64,000 nucleotides of DNA from UBA6985 sp946536225. GTDB taxonomy: Bacteria; Bacillota_I; Bacilli_A; RF39; UBA660. The position numbers and the translations under genes are program-made. The notes under the pieces were generated by a model that saw nothing but the letters and a program-made list of their open reading frames with translations, was not told where the DNA came from and did no database searches. Each line of letters opens with the position of its first letter. Within the stretch, counting starts at the first letter, position 1. Location of the stretch: contig CAMNEE010000002.1 of the NCBI GenBank assembly GCA_946536225.1, positions 62,001 through 126,000 on the forward strand, written 5' to 3'. Below, in pieces: positions 50,050 to 58,604 of the stretch.

Positions 50050-51051
50050 ATGAAAAAAACAGAAGTAAAAGAAGATAAAGCACTTGAAGAAGTAATGGCT
50101 GAGATTGAAAAACAATTTGGTAAAGGAGCTATCATGAGACTTGGTAGCGAAGACCATATTGAAATAGAAACAGTTTCAACTGGAACATTAGGATTAGATA
50201 TCGCTTTAGGTGTTGGAGGATTTCCTAAAGGAAGAATTATAGAAGTATTTGGACCAGAATCATCAGGTAAAACTACTATTGCATTACAAGCTGTTGCTGA
50301 AGTACAAAAAGTAGGGGGAAGAGCAGCATTTATTGATGCTGAACATGCTCTTGATCCAGTTTATGCTAAAGCTTTAGGTGTAAATATAAATGAACTATTA
50401 TTAAGTCAACCAGATACTGGAGAACAAGCACTAGAAATCTGCGAAGCATTAGTTAGATCTAATGCCGTACAAATTGTTGTAATTGACTCGGTTGCAGCAC
50501 TAGTACCTCAAGCAGAAATCGAGGGAGAAATGGGAGATTCTCATGTTGGTCTTCAAGCACGTTTAATGTCCCAAGCATTAAGAAAATTAGCTGGTATTAT
50601 TAACAAAACTAATACTATTGCTATCTTCATTAATCAATTAAGAGAAAAAGTAGGAGTAATGTTTGGTAACCCTGAAACAACTACTGGTGGTAGAGCATTA
50701 AAATTCTACTCATCAGTTAGACTTGATGTAAGAAGAGGAGAACAAATCAAACAAGGCGATCAAGTAATTGGTAATAGAACAACTATTAAGGTTGTTAAGA
50801 ATAAGATGGCGCCTCCATTTAAGACTTGTTCAGTTGATATGATGTACGGTGAAGGTGTTTCTTACGAAGGAGAACTTGTTGATTTAGCATCTGATATTGA
50901 TATCATTAACAAATCTGGTGCATGGTATTCTTATAATGGAGAAAAGATTGGACAAGGAAAAGAAAATACTAAACTATTCTTGAAGAATAATCCTGAGATT
51001 GCCCAAGAAATTGATAAAAAAGTTCGTGAACATTACGGAATTAATAAATAA
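50050..51051 (+). CDS. recA: Recombinase RecA
   Basis: RecA forms filaments on single-stranded DNA, drives strand exchange and triggers LexA self-cleavage. The 333 residues carry Walker A GPESSGKTT (near 68), Walker B region VVIDSVAALVP, the L1/L2 loops (GDSHVGLQARLMSQ and NQLREKVGVMFGNPETTTGG), and ALKFYSSVRLDVRR. The C-terminal tail is short and less acidic than in E. coli. Upstream SOS box and promoter support inducible expression. cinA, usually between pgsA and recA in Bacillus, is absent. Confidence 0.99.
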   Translation: MKKTEVKEDKALEEVMAEIEKQFGKGAIMRLGSEDHIEIETVSTGTLGLDIALGVGGFPKGRIIEVFGPESSGKTTIALQAVAEVQKVGGRAAFIDAEHALDPVYAKALGVNINELLLSQPDTGEQALEICEALVRSNAVQIVVIDSVAALVPQAEIEGEMGDSHVGLQARLMSQALRKLAGIINKTNTIAIFINQLREKVGVMFGNPETTTGGRALKFYSSVRLDVRRGEQIKQGDQVIGNRTTIKVVKNKMAPPFKTCSVDMMYGEGVSYEGELVDLASDIDIINKSGAWYSYNGEKIGQGKENTKLFLKNNPEIAQEIDKKVREHYGINK

Positions 51052-51076
51052 AAGGAAAAACATTTTCCTTTTTTTG
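51051..51076 (+). terminator. Intrinsic terminator after recA
   Basis: AAAGGAAAA/TTTTCCTTT stem followed by a T-run. Confidence 0.85.
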
Positions 51077-51123
51077 TTGTTATAAAAATACATAACTATT
51101 ATAATTAAAAGTGGGTGAATGCT

Positions 51124-51492
51124 ATGAAAAAGAAACAACGTATTATAGGAATTATTATAATTGTTCTTATGATTATATCTGAGGTGGTAATGGTTTCGAT
51201 TCAAAAAAACAAATTGCTTTCAGATAAATACACTTTGTTAGATGTTGGTTTTGATAAAATTCTAATTGGTGAAATAGTTTTATTTATTATAGATTTATTT
51301 TTTATTATTTTTACTATTTTCCAAAAAAAGAATTTTAAAATTAATGTATCAATAAGTGTGGCTTTACTAGTTGTTAGTTTTGTAGTTATTTCATTTTCGT
51401 TCTATTCGTTTGCTAGTTTTATAAATGCGTTTTTATTAATTATTTATACTAATTATTTAAGAATAAATGAAAGTAAAAATAAAATCCTTTAA
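51124..51492 (+). CDS. Small four-span membrane protein, unknown
   Basis: The 122 residues have four hydrophobic spans (near 8-26, 43-64, 70-88 and 90-110) and a Lys/Gln-rich start. No conserved charged residues lie in the spans that would suggest a transporter. ATG 51124 follows GTGGGTG. It sits between recA and rny as its own unit. Confidence 0.6.
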   Translation: MKKKQRIIGIIIIVLMIISEVVMVSIQKNKLLSDKYTLLDVGFDKILIGEIVLFIIDLFFIIFTIFQKKNFKINVSISVALLVVSFVVISFSFYSFASFINAFLLIIYTNYLRINESKNKIL

Positions 51493-51510
51493 AGAGGATT
51501 TTATTTTTTT
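51481..51510 (+). terminator. Intrinsic terminator
   Basis: AAAATCCT/AGGATTTT stem, six-nt loop, then T-rich tail. Confidence 0.85.
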
Positions 51511-51511
51511 G

Positions 51512-51540
51512 TTGTAAAAGGTAACTTTATAAACTATAAT
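51512..51540 (+). promoter_or_regulatory. rny promoter TTGTAA-17-TATAAT
   Basis: TTGTAA 51512-51517 and TATAAT 51535-51540; the -10 is part of the palindrome CTATAATTTAATTATAG. The leader is about 50 nt. Confidence 0.65.
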
Positions 51541-51600
51541 TTAATTATAGATACTTTTAATAATTTAAAATTTCTATATATTGTAAAGGAGAAAATTTGA

Positions 51601-53160
51601 ATGATAGGAGCACTTGAAAGTTCATCATTCGTTTTCATTTTTGTTGGACTAGTAGTTGGAATCATCGCAACACTAGTATTAGTTATCGTAACTGGCTTCG
51701 GGTCTGGAAAGAAAGCAGAAAAATTATTAAACAACGCAAAAAAAGAAGCAGAAAAATATAAGAGAGATTCCTTAGCTGAATTAAAAGCTGAGAGTTATAA
51801 ACTTAAACAAGACACAGATAAAGAAATAAAAGACAGAAAGTCTGAAATCAAAGAAAGTGAAGAACGCTTATTACAAAGGGAAAAGTCCCTAGATAAACGT
51901 GAAGAAATGCTTCAAAATAGAGATAATCAACTAGAACAAAAGAATGATAATTTAAACGCTTTACAAAAACATGTCCAAGAAAAAGAAAACAAGATGGACG
52001 AATTACTTAAAGAAGAAATGGAAAAATTAGAGAAAATTGCTAAATTCTCTAAAGAAAAAGCACATGATTTAATCATGGAAAGAGTAGAAGCTGAAATGGA
52101 AGTTGAAATTGCTGAATATATCAAAGATATGGAAGCAGAAGCTAAACTTGAAATTGACGCTAAAGCAAAAGATATGTTAGTTGCATCAATGGAAAAATAT
52201 TCAAACGATGTAACAAACTTATCTACAACATCTACAATTTCTTTACCTAATGATGATATGAAAGGTAGATTAATTGGTAGAGAAGGAAGAAATATTCATA
52301 CAATAGAAGCAGTAACAGGAGTAGATTTAATCATTGATGATACACCTGAAGCTATTACAATTTCATCTTTTGATCCATATAGAAGAGAAATTGCAAAACA
52401 AACTATTGAAACATTAATTAAAGATGGACGTATTCATCCAACTAGAATTGAAGAAATTTATGATAAAGTTTGTAAAGATATGAATTCTAAAGTTACTGAA
52501 CTTGGAAAAGAAGCTATTTATGAACTTGGAATTTCTAAGATGGATCCTGAATTAGTTCATATTATTGGAAAATTAAATTTCCGTACAAGTTATGGTCAAA
52601 ATGCATTACAACATTCTAAAGAAGTAGCTAATCTATGTGGTATCATGGCTGGTGAATTAGGAGAAAATGTTAATCTAGCTAAACGTGCTGGATTATTACA
52701 TGATATTGGTAAAGCAATTGACTTTGAAACAGAAGGTTCACATGTAGAAATAGGTGTAGAACTTGCTAAAAAATATCATGAAGATCCAATTGTTATTAAT
52801 GCTATCGCATCACATCATGGTGACTGTGAACAAGAAAGTGTTATTGCTGTACTTGTTCAAATTGCAGATACTATGAGTGCAAGTCGTCCTGGTGCAAGAA
52901 ATGATTCAATGGAAAAATACGTTGAAAGACTAGAACAACTTGAAAAGATTGGAAACTCTTATGATGGTGTAGAAAAATCATTTGCAATGCAAGCTGGTAG
53001 AGAAATTCGTGTAATTGTTAAACCAGATGAAATAGATGATTTAAAGAGCATGAAACTTGCACACGATATTAAAAATCAAATTGAGTCTGAGATGCAATAT
53101 CCAGGTACAATAAAGATTACAGTTATTCGTGAAACTAGAGCAACAGAAGAAGCAAAATAG
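51601..53160 (+). CDS. rny: Ribonuclease Y
   Basis: RNase Y starts mRNA decay by internal cuts and is held at the membrane. The 519 residues show an N-terminal span (about 10-32), a long coiled coil (about 38-195), a KH domain (about 205-270, KGRLIGREGRNIHTIEAVTG) and an HD domain (about 335-430) with LLHDIGKAIDFE and ASHHGD. This is the usual family length. A strong AAGGAG lies 9 nt before ATG. It follows recA as in Bacillus. Confidence 0.97.
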   Translation: MIGALESSSFVFIFVGLVVGIIATLVLVIVTGFGSGKKAEKLLNNAKKEAEKYKRDSLAELKAESYKLKQDTDKEIKDRKSEIKESEERLLQREKSLDKREEMLQNRDNQLEQKNDNLNALQKHVQEKENKMDELLKEEMEKLEKIAKFSKEKAHDLIMERVEAEMEVEIAEYIKDMEAEAKLEIDAKAKDMLVASMEKYSNDVTNLSTTSTISLPNDDMKGRLIGREGRNIHTIEAVTGVDLIIDDTPEAITISSFDPYRREIAKQTIETLIKDGRIHPTRIEEIYDKVCKDMNSKVTELGKEAIYELGISKMDPELVHIIGKLNFRTSYGQNALQHSKEVANLCGIMAGELGENVNLAKRAGLLHDIGKAIDFETEGSHVEIGVELAKKYHEDPIVINAIASHHGDCEQESVIAVLVQIADTMSASRPGARNDSMEKYVERLEQLEKIGNSYDGVEKSFAMQAGREIRVIVKPDEIDDLKSMKLAHDIKNQIESEMQYPGTIKITVIRETRATEEAK

Positions 53161-53176
53161 TCTTCTTCTTTTTTTG
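53145..53176 (+). terminator. Intrinsic terminator after rny
   Basis: AGAAGAAG/CTTCTTCT stem spans the stop codon, followed by T-run. Confidence 0.85.
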
Positions 53177-53182
53177 TTTTTT

Positions 53183-53191
53183 TGCTATAAT
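53183..53191 (+). promoter_or_regulatory. Extended -10 promoter
   Basis: TGCTATAAT 23 nt before ATG 53215. Confidence 0.6.
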
Positions 53192-53214
53192 AAAAAACAG
53201 AAAGGTGATAGAAG

Positions 53215-53760
53215 ATGACAAAATATAAGATTAATCCTGGATTAGCTTCTTTAATGGTAGTAGCATCTATTTTTGCAGGATGGCAAACACTATTACTAGT
53301 AAGTGTTTTATTACTATTATTCTGTGAATTAGATGAAAAAGTAAAAGGAGTAATGATTAGAGTATTAACATTCTATGCTGCTTATACTTTAGTATCATGG
53401 GGATGGGATTTAATTTATAAATTAGTTGATGTAGTATTTAACTCAATTGATGGTATTGTTAATACAATTAATTCTTGGTTAGAATATGGTAGTCAAATTG
53501 ATCTTAGCAAATTAAATTTATACTTCGTTAATCCAATCAAAAATGTTATGAAGATTGCAGATGAAATCATTAGTTTCTTATTATTATTAGCTCGTTTTGG
53601 ATTTGTTGTTGCTGTTCTAATGAACAAACCAGCAAAAGAAACTCCAATTTCAAAGAAAATATCAGAATTTGTTACTTCAATAACAAATTATGTAAGTGCT
53701 AATAATACTACTGCTGCTCCAACAACACAAGCACCAGAACAAAATACTAATGCACAATAA
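53215..53760 (+). CDS. Small membrane protein, unknown
   Basis: The 181 residues have spans near 10-40 and 46-70 and another near 118-138; between them an amphipathic segment, NSIDGIVNTINSWLEYGS, may lie on the membrane surface. The C-terminal tail (about 155-181) is Thr/Ala/Pro/Gln-rich and unstructured. No family is recognised. The ribosome binding site is AAAGGTGA. It converges on the HD phosphohydrolase gene. Confidence 0.6.
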   Translation: MTKYKINPGLASLMVVASIFAGWQTLLLVSVLLLLFCELDEKVKGVMIRVLTFYAAYTLVSWGWDLIYKLVDVVFNSIDGIVNTINSWLEYGSQIDLSKLNLYFVNPIKNVMKIADEIISFLLLLARFGFVVAVLMNKPAKETPISKKISEFVTSITNYVSANNTTAAPTTQAPEQNTNAQ

Positions 53761-53786
53761 AAAGCTTACTTAGTAAGCTTTTTTAT
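53761..53786. terminator. Bidirectional intrinsic terminator
   Basis: AAAGCTTAC/GTAAGCTTT stem with a 3-nt loop between converging genes; T4 follows on the plus strand. Confidence 0.85.
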
Positions 53787-54905
53787 TTTGCAATATATAC
53801 TTTTAAAATAGTCATCTGTCATACCAGCTATAAAATCAATTACTTTTCTTTCAGGAGTTGTATTGTTTAAATAATCTGGATTCATATTATTTAAGAATGA
53901 TTTATAAATATCTGCTTCTAAATCATTATTCTTTATTTGTGTGAGTACTCCATCAGCAACTGCATTAAACATTTCCTTTATTTCTTCTTTTTCTTTATCA
54001 GTATTAGCTTTGTCATATATATGTATATAATTAAAATCTTTTAAATCACTTATTGCTTGAAAAATGTCATCTGACATGGAAATAGAATCTTTTCCCATTG
54101 AGTTTCTAATAATATCTTCAACTATAGTATTAACGATATCTTTATTAGAGTTTCCAAGAATATGTTTAATACTATCAGGTATATCTTCAAATTTTAGTTT
54201 TCCAAGTCTAACAGCATCTTCTATATCTCTTCCTAGGTAACCAATGATATCACTTATTCTTACAACACATCCTTCCATTGTCATAGGAATAAGTCCTTTT
54301 GCATGTTCTAATGATTTATAACATTCTTCATAGTCGTGTAAGAAGTCTTCTTTTGTTTTCTTTTTAGGTTTGTAATTATTTTGTAAGAATTCACCATTGT
54401 GGCATAGCATACCATCTAATGTTTGAATACAAAGGTTCTTACCATGACCATCTCCCTCAAGAACCATGAGTTCTCTTACGGATTCAACATTATGTAGGAA
54501 GTATCCTTCATTAAATCTAAGTGATATATCGTTTAAATATTTTTCTCCTAAATGACCAAAAGGGACATGACCAATATCATGACCAAGAGCAATTGCTTCA
54601 GTTAAATCCTCATTTAATGAAAGTGCTCTCGAAATAGTTCTTGCAATCTTACTAACAAATTGAACATGTATCATTCTTTTTGTTATATGGTCATTTGTAA
54701 TATTAGAAAAAACTTGAGTTTTATCAATATATCTAGTATATGCAAGAGAGTATATAATTCTATCTATATCATGAAAATAATTAGGTCTTAAATCGTCTTT
54801 ATTTTTTTCTTCACGTAATCTAATAGCATCTTCATCTCTTGTAGCTAGCTTACTTAAATTTTTTTCGTTTGATAACATAATTATGCGTATATCTTCATTG
54901 CTCAT
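53766..54905 (-). CDS. dGTPase-like HD-domain phosphohydrolase
   Basis: The 379 residues include RPNYFHDIDRIIYSLAYTRYIDKTQVF near 36, HITKRMIHVQFVSKIARTI, the HD pair in ALGHDIGHVPFGHLGE near 105, and a later ISDIIGYLGRDIEDA segment. These match the deoxyguanosine-triphosphate triphosphohydrolase family, which cleaves dNTP to nucleoside and triphosphate and so tunes dNTP pools and phage defence. Substrate preference cannot be read here. ATG 54905 follows AAAGGATG. Confidence 0.9.
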   Translation of the reverse strand: MSNEDIRIIMLSNEKNLSKLATRDEDAIRLREEKNKDDLRPNYFHDIDRIIYSLAYTRYIDKTQVFSNITNDHITKRMIHVQFVSKIARTISRALSLNEDLTEAIALGHDIGHVPFGHLGEKYLNDISLRFNEGYFLHNVESVRELMVLEGDGHGKNLCIQTLDGMLCHNGEFLQNNYKPKKKTKEDFLHDYEECYKSLEHAKGLIPMTMEGCVVRISDIIGYLGRDIEDAVRLGKLKFEDIPDSIKHILGNSNKDIVNTIVEDIIRNSMGKDSISMSDDIFQAISDLKDFNYIHIYDKANTDKEKEEIKEMFNAVADGVLTQIKNNDLEADIYKSFLNNMNPDYLNNTTPERKVIDFIAGMTDDYFKSIYCKIKKLTK

Positions 54906-54929
54906 AAAAATCATCCTTTACATAAAAAT

Positions 54930-54938
54930 ATTATACCA
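54930..54938 (-). promoter_or_regulatory. Extended -10 promoter, minus strand
   Basis: TGGTATAAT read on the minus strand, 24 nt before ATG 54905. Confidence 0.6.
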
Positions 54939-54965
54939 TGATTTATTTACTTGACTATTCTTTTT

Positions 54966-54974
54966 TGTTATAAT
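54966..54974 (+). promoter_or_regulatory. Extended -10 promoter
   Basis: TGTTATAAT; divergent partner of the promoter at 54930. Confidence 0.6.
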
Positions 54975-55001
54975 CTAGGAGAAGAATAAGGAGGTATCAC
55001 T

Positions 55002-57029
55002 ATGGATAAAATTATTGGTACTATTAATAATAATTTAAGATCCGTTATCGAAGGTATTAGACAACATCTTAGTGATTCTGAGGGTTTATTTGAAGAAATA
55101 AAAGCTGACATGGATAAGAAAGTAAACCAAGCAGCTGATTACAAAGAACAAGTAACTAAAGCTAAAGATAAAATAAACCAAATCGAAGATGAAATAGAAA
55201 AATTAGAAAAAGATTTAAATGACCTAAACGATAAATTTGGTGGTACTGATTTCAAGGAAATATTACAAGCAGGTAATAAAGAAATAAATACTAAAATAAT
55301 AGAAAAAAGAGCAGTTATTCAAAAAGAAAGTCAAAGAATTTTAGACTTAACTGATAAAGCTCGTAAGATAAAAGATGATCTTATTGATTTAAGAGAAAAG
55401 AAATATGCTCTTTCACAAGATATAAAAGAAACAAAAGTTGTAGAAAAGTTCTATTCAGCTAAAGTAAACGAAATAATAGACTTTGTAGAAGCGGGAAATG
55501 ATATTGAACTTGCTGTAGATAATTCTCCTGAGTCTGATCTTTTAGCTGATAATGAAAGAGAAAATGAATTAGTAGAAGTTTCTACAGTATTTAATGATCA
55601 TATATTTGAAGAAATAGATGAAATAACAACTTCTGAACCAGATGCTTCTCTTGTAGAAGAAGAATTAAAAAAGGTTGTTAATGTAACATTTATTCCTAGA
55701 GAAGAAAAGAAAGATGAAGTATTTCAAAAACAAGTAGAAGACGCAATGGGAGAAAAAGTCGAAGATAAAAAAGAAGAAGCTCCTATAGTTGAAGAAAAGA
55801 AGGAAGTTGTTCAAGAACCGATTTCCTTTGATAATAAAGAAGTATTAGAAAATACAAAAGAAGAAAATGAAACTGAAGAGATAATTCCTGAGAAAGAAAA
55901 ATCAGAAGAAATTATTCCTGATGAACCAAATGTAGAAGAAGTACAAATAGAAGAAGAAACTCCAGCTGAAGAGGAAAAGAAGGAAGAAACTCCAGTTGTA
56001 GAGGAAAAAAAGGAAGAAACTACTAAAGAAACAAAGGAAGAAAAAGAAGATACTTTAAGTGAAGAACCAACTGTTGATGAATTACTTAAATCTTCAGAAT
56101 CTTTAATTGAAGAAAATGAAAAAGACATTCCTTCTACTTTAGATGAGTTAATAAACAAAACAATAAATAGTTCAAACTTTGATGATAGCTCAATTGATTT
56201 AAATATGTTAGATGATGATGTAGAAGATGAAGGAAATGAAGAGGTTAAAAATACTGAATTACTTCCGGGAGAAGAATCTATTATCAATCCAATGTATGAA
56301 GAAGAAACTGATCCTTCAATAATTGAACTTGAAATAGAAGATGACAATGAAAGAGATAAGAATTTATTTCAAGTAAAAGAAAATGTTAAAGGAGAAGATT
56401 TATTATCATTAGGTATTGAACCTTCTAAATTAAAACCAGAAGACTTAGATTACTTAATGAGTAAAATTGACTATGCAAGAATCAATAAAAGAATAGCTAT
56501 ATTAAAAAAACATAACTTAGGTATCTCATGTACTTATCCAAATATAAGAGTACTAACTGATCTTTCAAGTGAAAACTTGGATGCTATGCTTACTATGCTT
56601 GAAAATGTAACGAAAGATGACCTATCTCCAATTGTATCTGTTTTAGACAAAGTAAATATGAACAAACTAGAGCAATCAATTGAAATAAATAAAGGAAAAG
56701 ATATCGTAGATATAGTTGTTCCTGCAGTTGAAGAAATAGATGATAATATTAAAATTGCTCTTGATATGACTGATGAAGAATATGAAGAAATGAAGAAAAA
56801 TATTTCTGAAGAAACTTTAAAGAAAATGAATATTTTCACTGACAGAGTAGTTAAAAATTATTATGTATTAAAAGATTTAAAAATTGATAATATAAGAGAA
56901 GTTTTAATTAAGTATCCTTCTAAATTATTACTTGATAATAAAGAGTTTAGAGAAACTCTTGATAAATATGATTTGGATGATTTAGTAAGATGTATTAATA
57001 AGAACGCTAAAGTATTTGATAAGATATAA
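55002..57029 (+). CDS. Coiled-coil, Glu-rich protein with LPGEE motif, unknown
   Basis: The 675 residues have no signal or span. A long N-terminal coiled coil (about 20-155) is followed by an acidic Glu/Lys/Pro-rich region (about 180-440; EETPAEEEKKEETPVVEEKK) with LPGEES near 425. A helical C-terminal domain (about 455-675) contains small helical repeats: KLKPEDLDYLMSKIDYAR, LSSENLDAMLTMLENVTKDD. The LPGEE and overall build recall the protein at 9901-12516, so the two may belong to one scaffold-like group. Function unknown. The ribosome binding site is AAGGAGGT. Confidence 0.65.
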   Translation: MDKIIGTINNNLRSVIEGIRQHLSDSEGLFEEIKADMDKKVNQAADYKEQVTKAKDKINQIEDEIEKLEKDLNDLNDKFGGTDFKEILQAGNKEINTKIIEKRAVIQKESQRILDLTDKARKIKDDLIDLREKKYALSQDIKETKVVEKFYSAKVNEIIDFVEAGNDIELAVDNSPESDLLADNERENELVEVSTVFNDHIFEEIDEITTSEPDASLVEEELKKVVNVTFIPREEKKDEVFQKQVEDAMGEKVEDKKEEAPIVEEKKEVVQEPISFDNKEVLENTKEENETEEIIPEKEKSEEIIPDEPNVEEVQIEEETPAEEEKKEETPVVEEKKEETTKETKEEKEDTLSEEPTVDELLKSSESLIEENEKDIPSTLDELINKTINSSNFDDSSIDLNMLDDDVEDEGNEEVKNTELLPGEESIINPMYEEETDPSIIELEIEDDNERDKNLFQVKENVKGEDLLSLGIEPSKLKPEDLDYLMSKIDYARINKRIAILKKHNLGISCTYPNIRVLTDLSSENLDAMLTMLENVTKDDLSPIVSVLDKVNMNKLEQSIEINKGKDIVDIVVPAVEEIDDNIKIALDMTDEEYEEMKKNISEETLKKMNIFTDRVVKNYYVLKDLKIDNIREVLIKYPSKLLLDNKEFRETLDKYDLDDLVRCINKNAKVFDKI

Positions 57030-57030
57030 A

Positions 57031-57058
57031 AAAACTAGATTTTAAATAATCTAGTTTT
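57031..57058. terminator. Bidirectional intrinsic terminator
   Basis: 11-bp stem AAAACTAGATT/AATCTAGTTTT with T/A flanks on both sides. Confidence 0.88.
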
Positions 57059-58601
57059 TATTTTCTTCATGGTATTCACTTTCGGTATTAACATTCCAAA
57101 TATTTTTTTTATCAGTACCATCTAGTAAAGAATTGACTGCCTCAATAGCTGTTAACATTGAGTGATCCATATTATTATATCTATGTTGACCATTTCTACC
57201 AATACAATAAATATTATCTATTTTGTTAATATAATTAATTATTTTATTAATATCTTTATATGAATCAAAATAAGCAGGATATGCTTTTTTAATTTTTATT
57301 CTAACTGTATCAATTACATCTTTTTTATCTACCATGCCAATTGATACTAGTTCATTAACTGCAAAAGCTTTAGCTTCTTTCTCAGACATATTCCAAAACT
57401 CATCATTTTCATTACAAAAATATTCAAGACCAATCCAAATATGTTTTTTAAAGTCATCTACCATATAAGGAGACCAGTTATTAAATATTTGAATTCTACC
57501 CATTTTGACACTTCTATCTTGAACATAAATCCAAGTATCAGGAATTATATTATTGATAGTTTTAATTTTAGATTTATTGGTTTCTTTTAACTTTTTAGTT
57601 AATACGCCAAATGTTATAAAGTCTCTATAAGGTAGAGAAGATGCAATATTAGTTATTCTTGTTGGAACATCATTCATTCTATTAATTAAATCTTTAATAG
57701 GCATAGAAGATATTAGGTAATCACATTTGATAGTCTCTTCACCGTTTTTTGATTTAACAGTAATATTTTTAATAACATCATTCTTTTTATTTATGTTTAT
57801 TACTTCATGGTTTAAGTAAATCTTAGCACCCATTTCTTCACATCTTTTAGCCATTGTTTCATATAAGAAACCTGGTCCGTATTTAGGATAATAAAACTCT
57901 TCAATTAAAGAAGTTTCTTTATTTTTATCTTTAATATGTAATAAGTTTTTAAATGCATTACTAAGTACTTTTAAAATAGATATTCCTTTTACTCTTTGAG
58001 CACCCCAGGATGCATCAATTTCTTTAGGACTTCTTCCCCAGACTTTAGTAGTATAGTCTTCAAAGAATAAACTATATAGTTTTTTACCAAATCTATTTAT
58101 ATAAAAGTTTTCTAATGAATCTTCTTTTTTCTTAATAATAATAGATTTTAAATAACTAAATCCAACTTTCATTGTAGTAACAAAACCCATATTTTTAAGA
58201 GTTTCAAATTTTAATGAAATAGGGTAATCATAGAATTTCTTCTCAAAAAATATTCTAGATATTCTATTTCTTTTTAATAAAACTTCATCATCTTTTTCAG
58301 GATCAGGTCCATCAGTTTTAAGAGTAATATTTCTTTTTAATATCTTATCGTCTTTAGATGGTTTTCCTTGCAAAGGTAATATTTCTTGCCATATATCGTT
58401 TATCTTTTTACTCTTAGTAAAGAATCTATGACCACCTATATCAATTCTATTACCTTTGTATTTAACTGTTTGAGAAATACCACCAATATTTTTACTTTCT
58501 TCATAAATGACAACTTCATACTTTTTTGTTCTTTTAAGTAATTCATATGCATAAGTTAATCCTGCTGGTCCTGCACCAATTATAACGATTTTTTTCTTCA
58601 T
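57051..58601 (-). CDS. FAD/NAD(P)-dependent oxidoreductase, UDP-galactopyranose-mutase-like
   Basis: The 516 residues have an N-terminal FAD dinucleotide motif, IIGAGPAGLTYAYELL, and the second glycine region GGISQTVKYKGNRIDIGGHRFFTKS. The GGHRFFTK pattern and domain order fit the flavin group around UDP-galactopyranose mutase and protoporphyrinogen oxidase-like enzymes tied to surface glycans. The exact substrate is unknown. The gene begins 3 nt after the membrane glycosyltransferase-like gene, so both probably serve one glycan pathway. Confidence 0.8.
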   Translation of the reverse strand: MKKKIVIIGAGPAGLTYAYELLKRTKKYEVVIYEESKNIGGISQTVKYKGNRIDIGGHRFFTKSKKINDIWQEILPLQGKPSKDDKILKRNITLKTDGPDPEKDDEVLLKRNRISRIFFEKKFYDYPISLKFETLKNMGFVTTMKVGFSYLKSIIIKKKEDSLENFYINRFGKKLYSLFFEDYTTKVWGRSPKEIDASWGAQRVKGISILKVLSNAFKNLLHIKDKNKETSLIEEFYYPKYGPGFLYETMAKRCEEMGAKIYLNHEVININKKNDVIKNITVKSKNGEETIKCDYLISSMPIKDLINRMNDVPTRITNIASSLPYRDFITFGVLTKKLKETNKSKIKTINNIIPDTWIYVQDRSVKMGRIQIFNNWSPYMVDDFKKHIWIGLEYFCNENDEFWNMSEKEAKAFAVNELVSIGMVDKKDVIDTVRIKIKKAYPAYFDSYKDINKIINYINKIDNIYCIGRNGQHRYNNMDHSMLTAIEAVNSLLDGTDKKNIWNVNTESEYHEENKN

Positions 58602-58604
58602 AAT

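Noticed and set aside
55811..56347. Ser-rich minus-strand frame of 178 codons
   Set aside because: It is a shadow of the Glu-rich region (GAA read as TTC and TCT), with no start signals.
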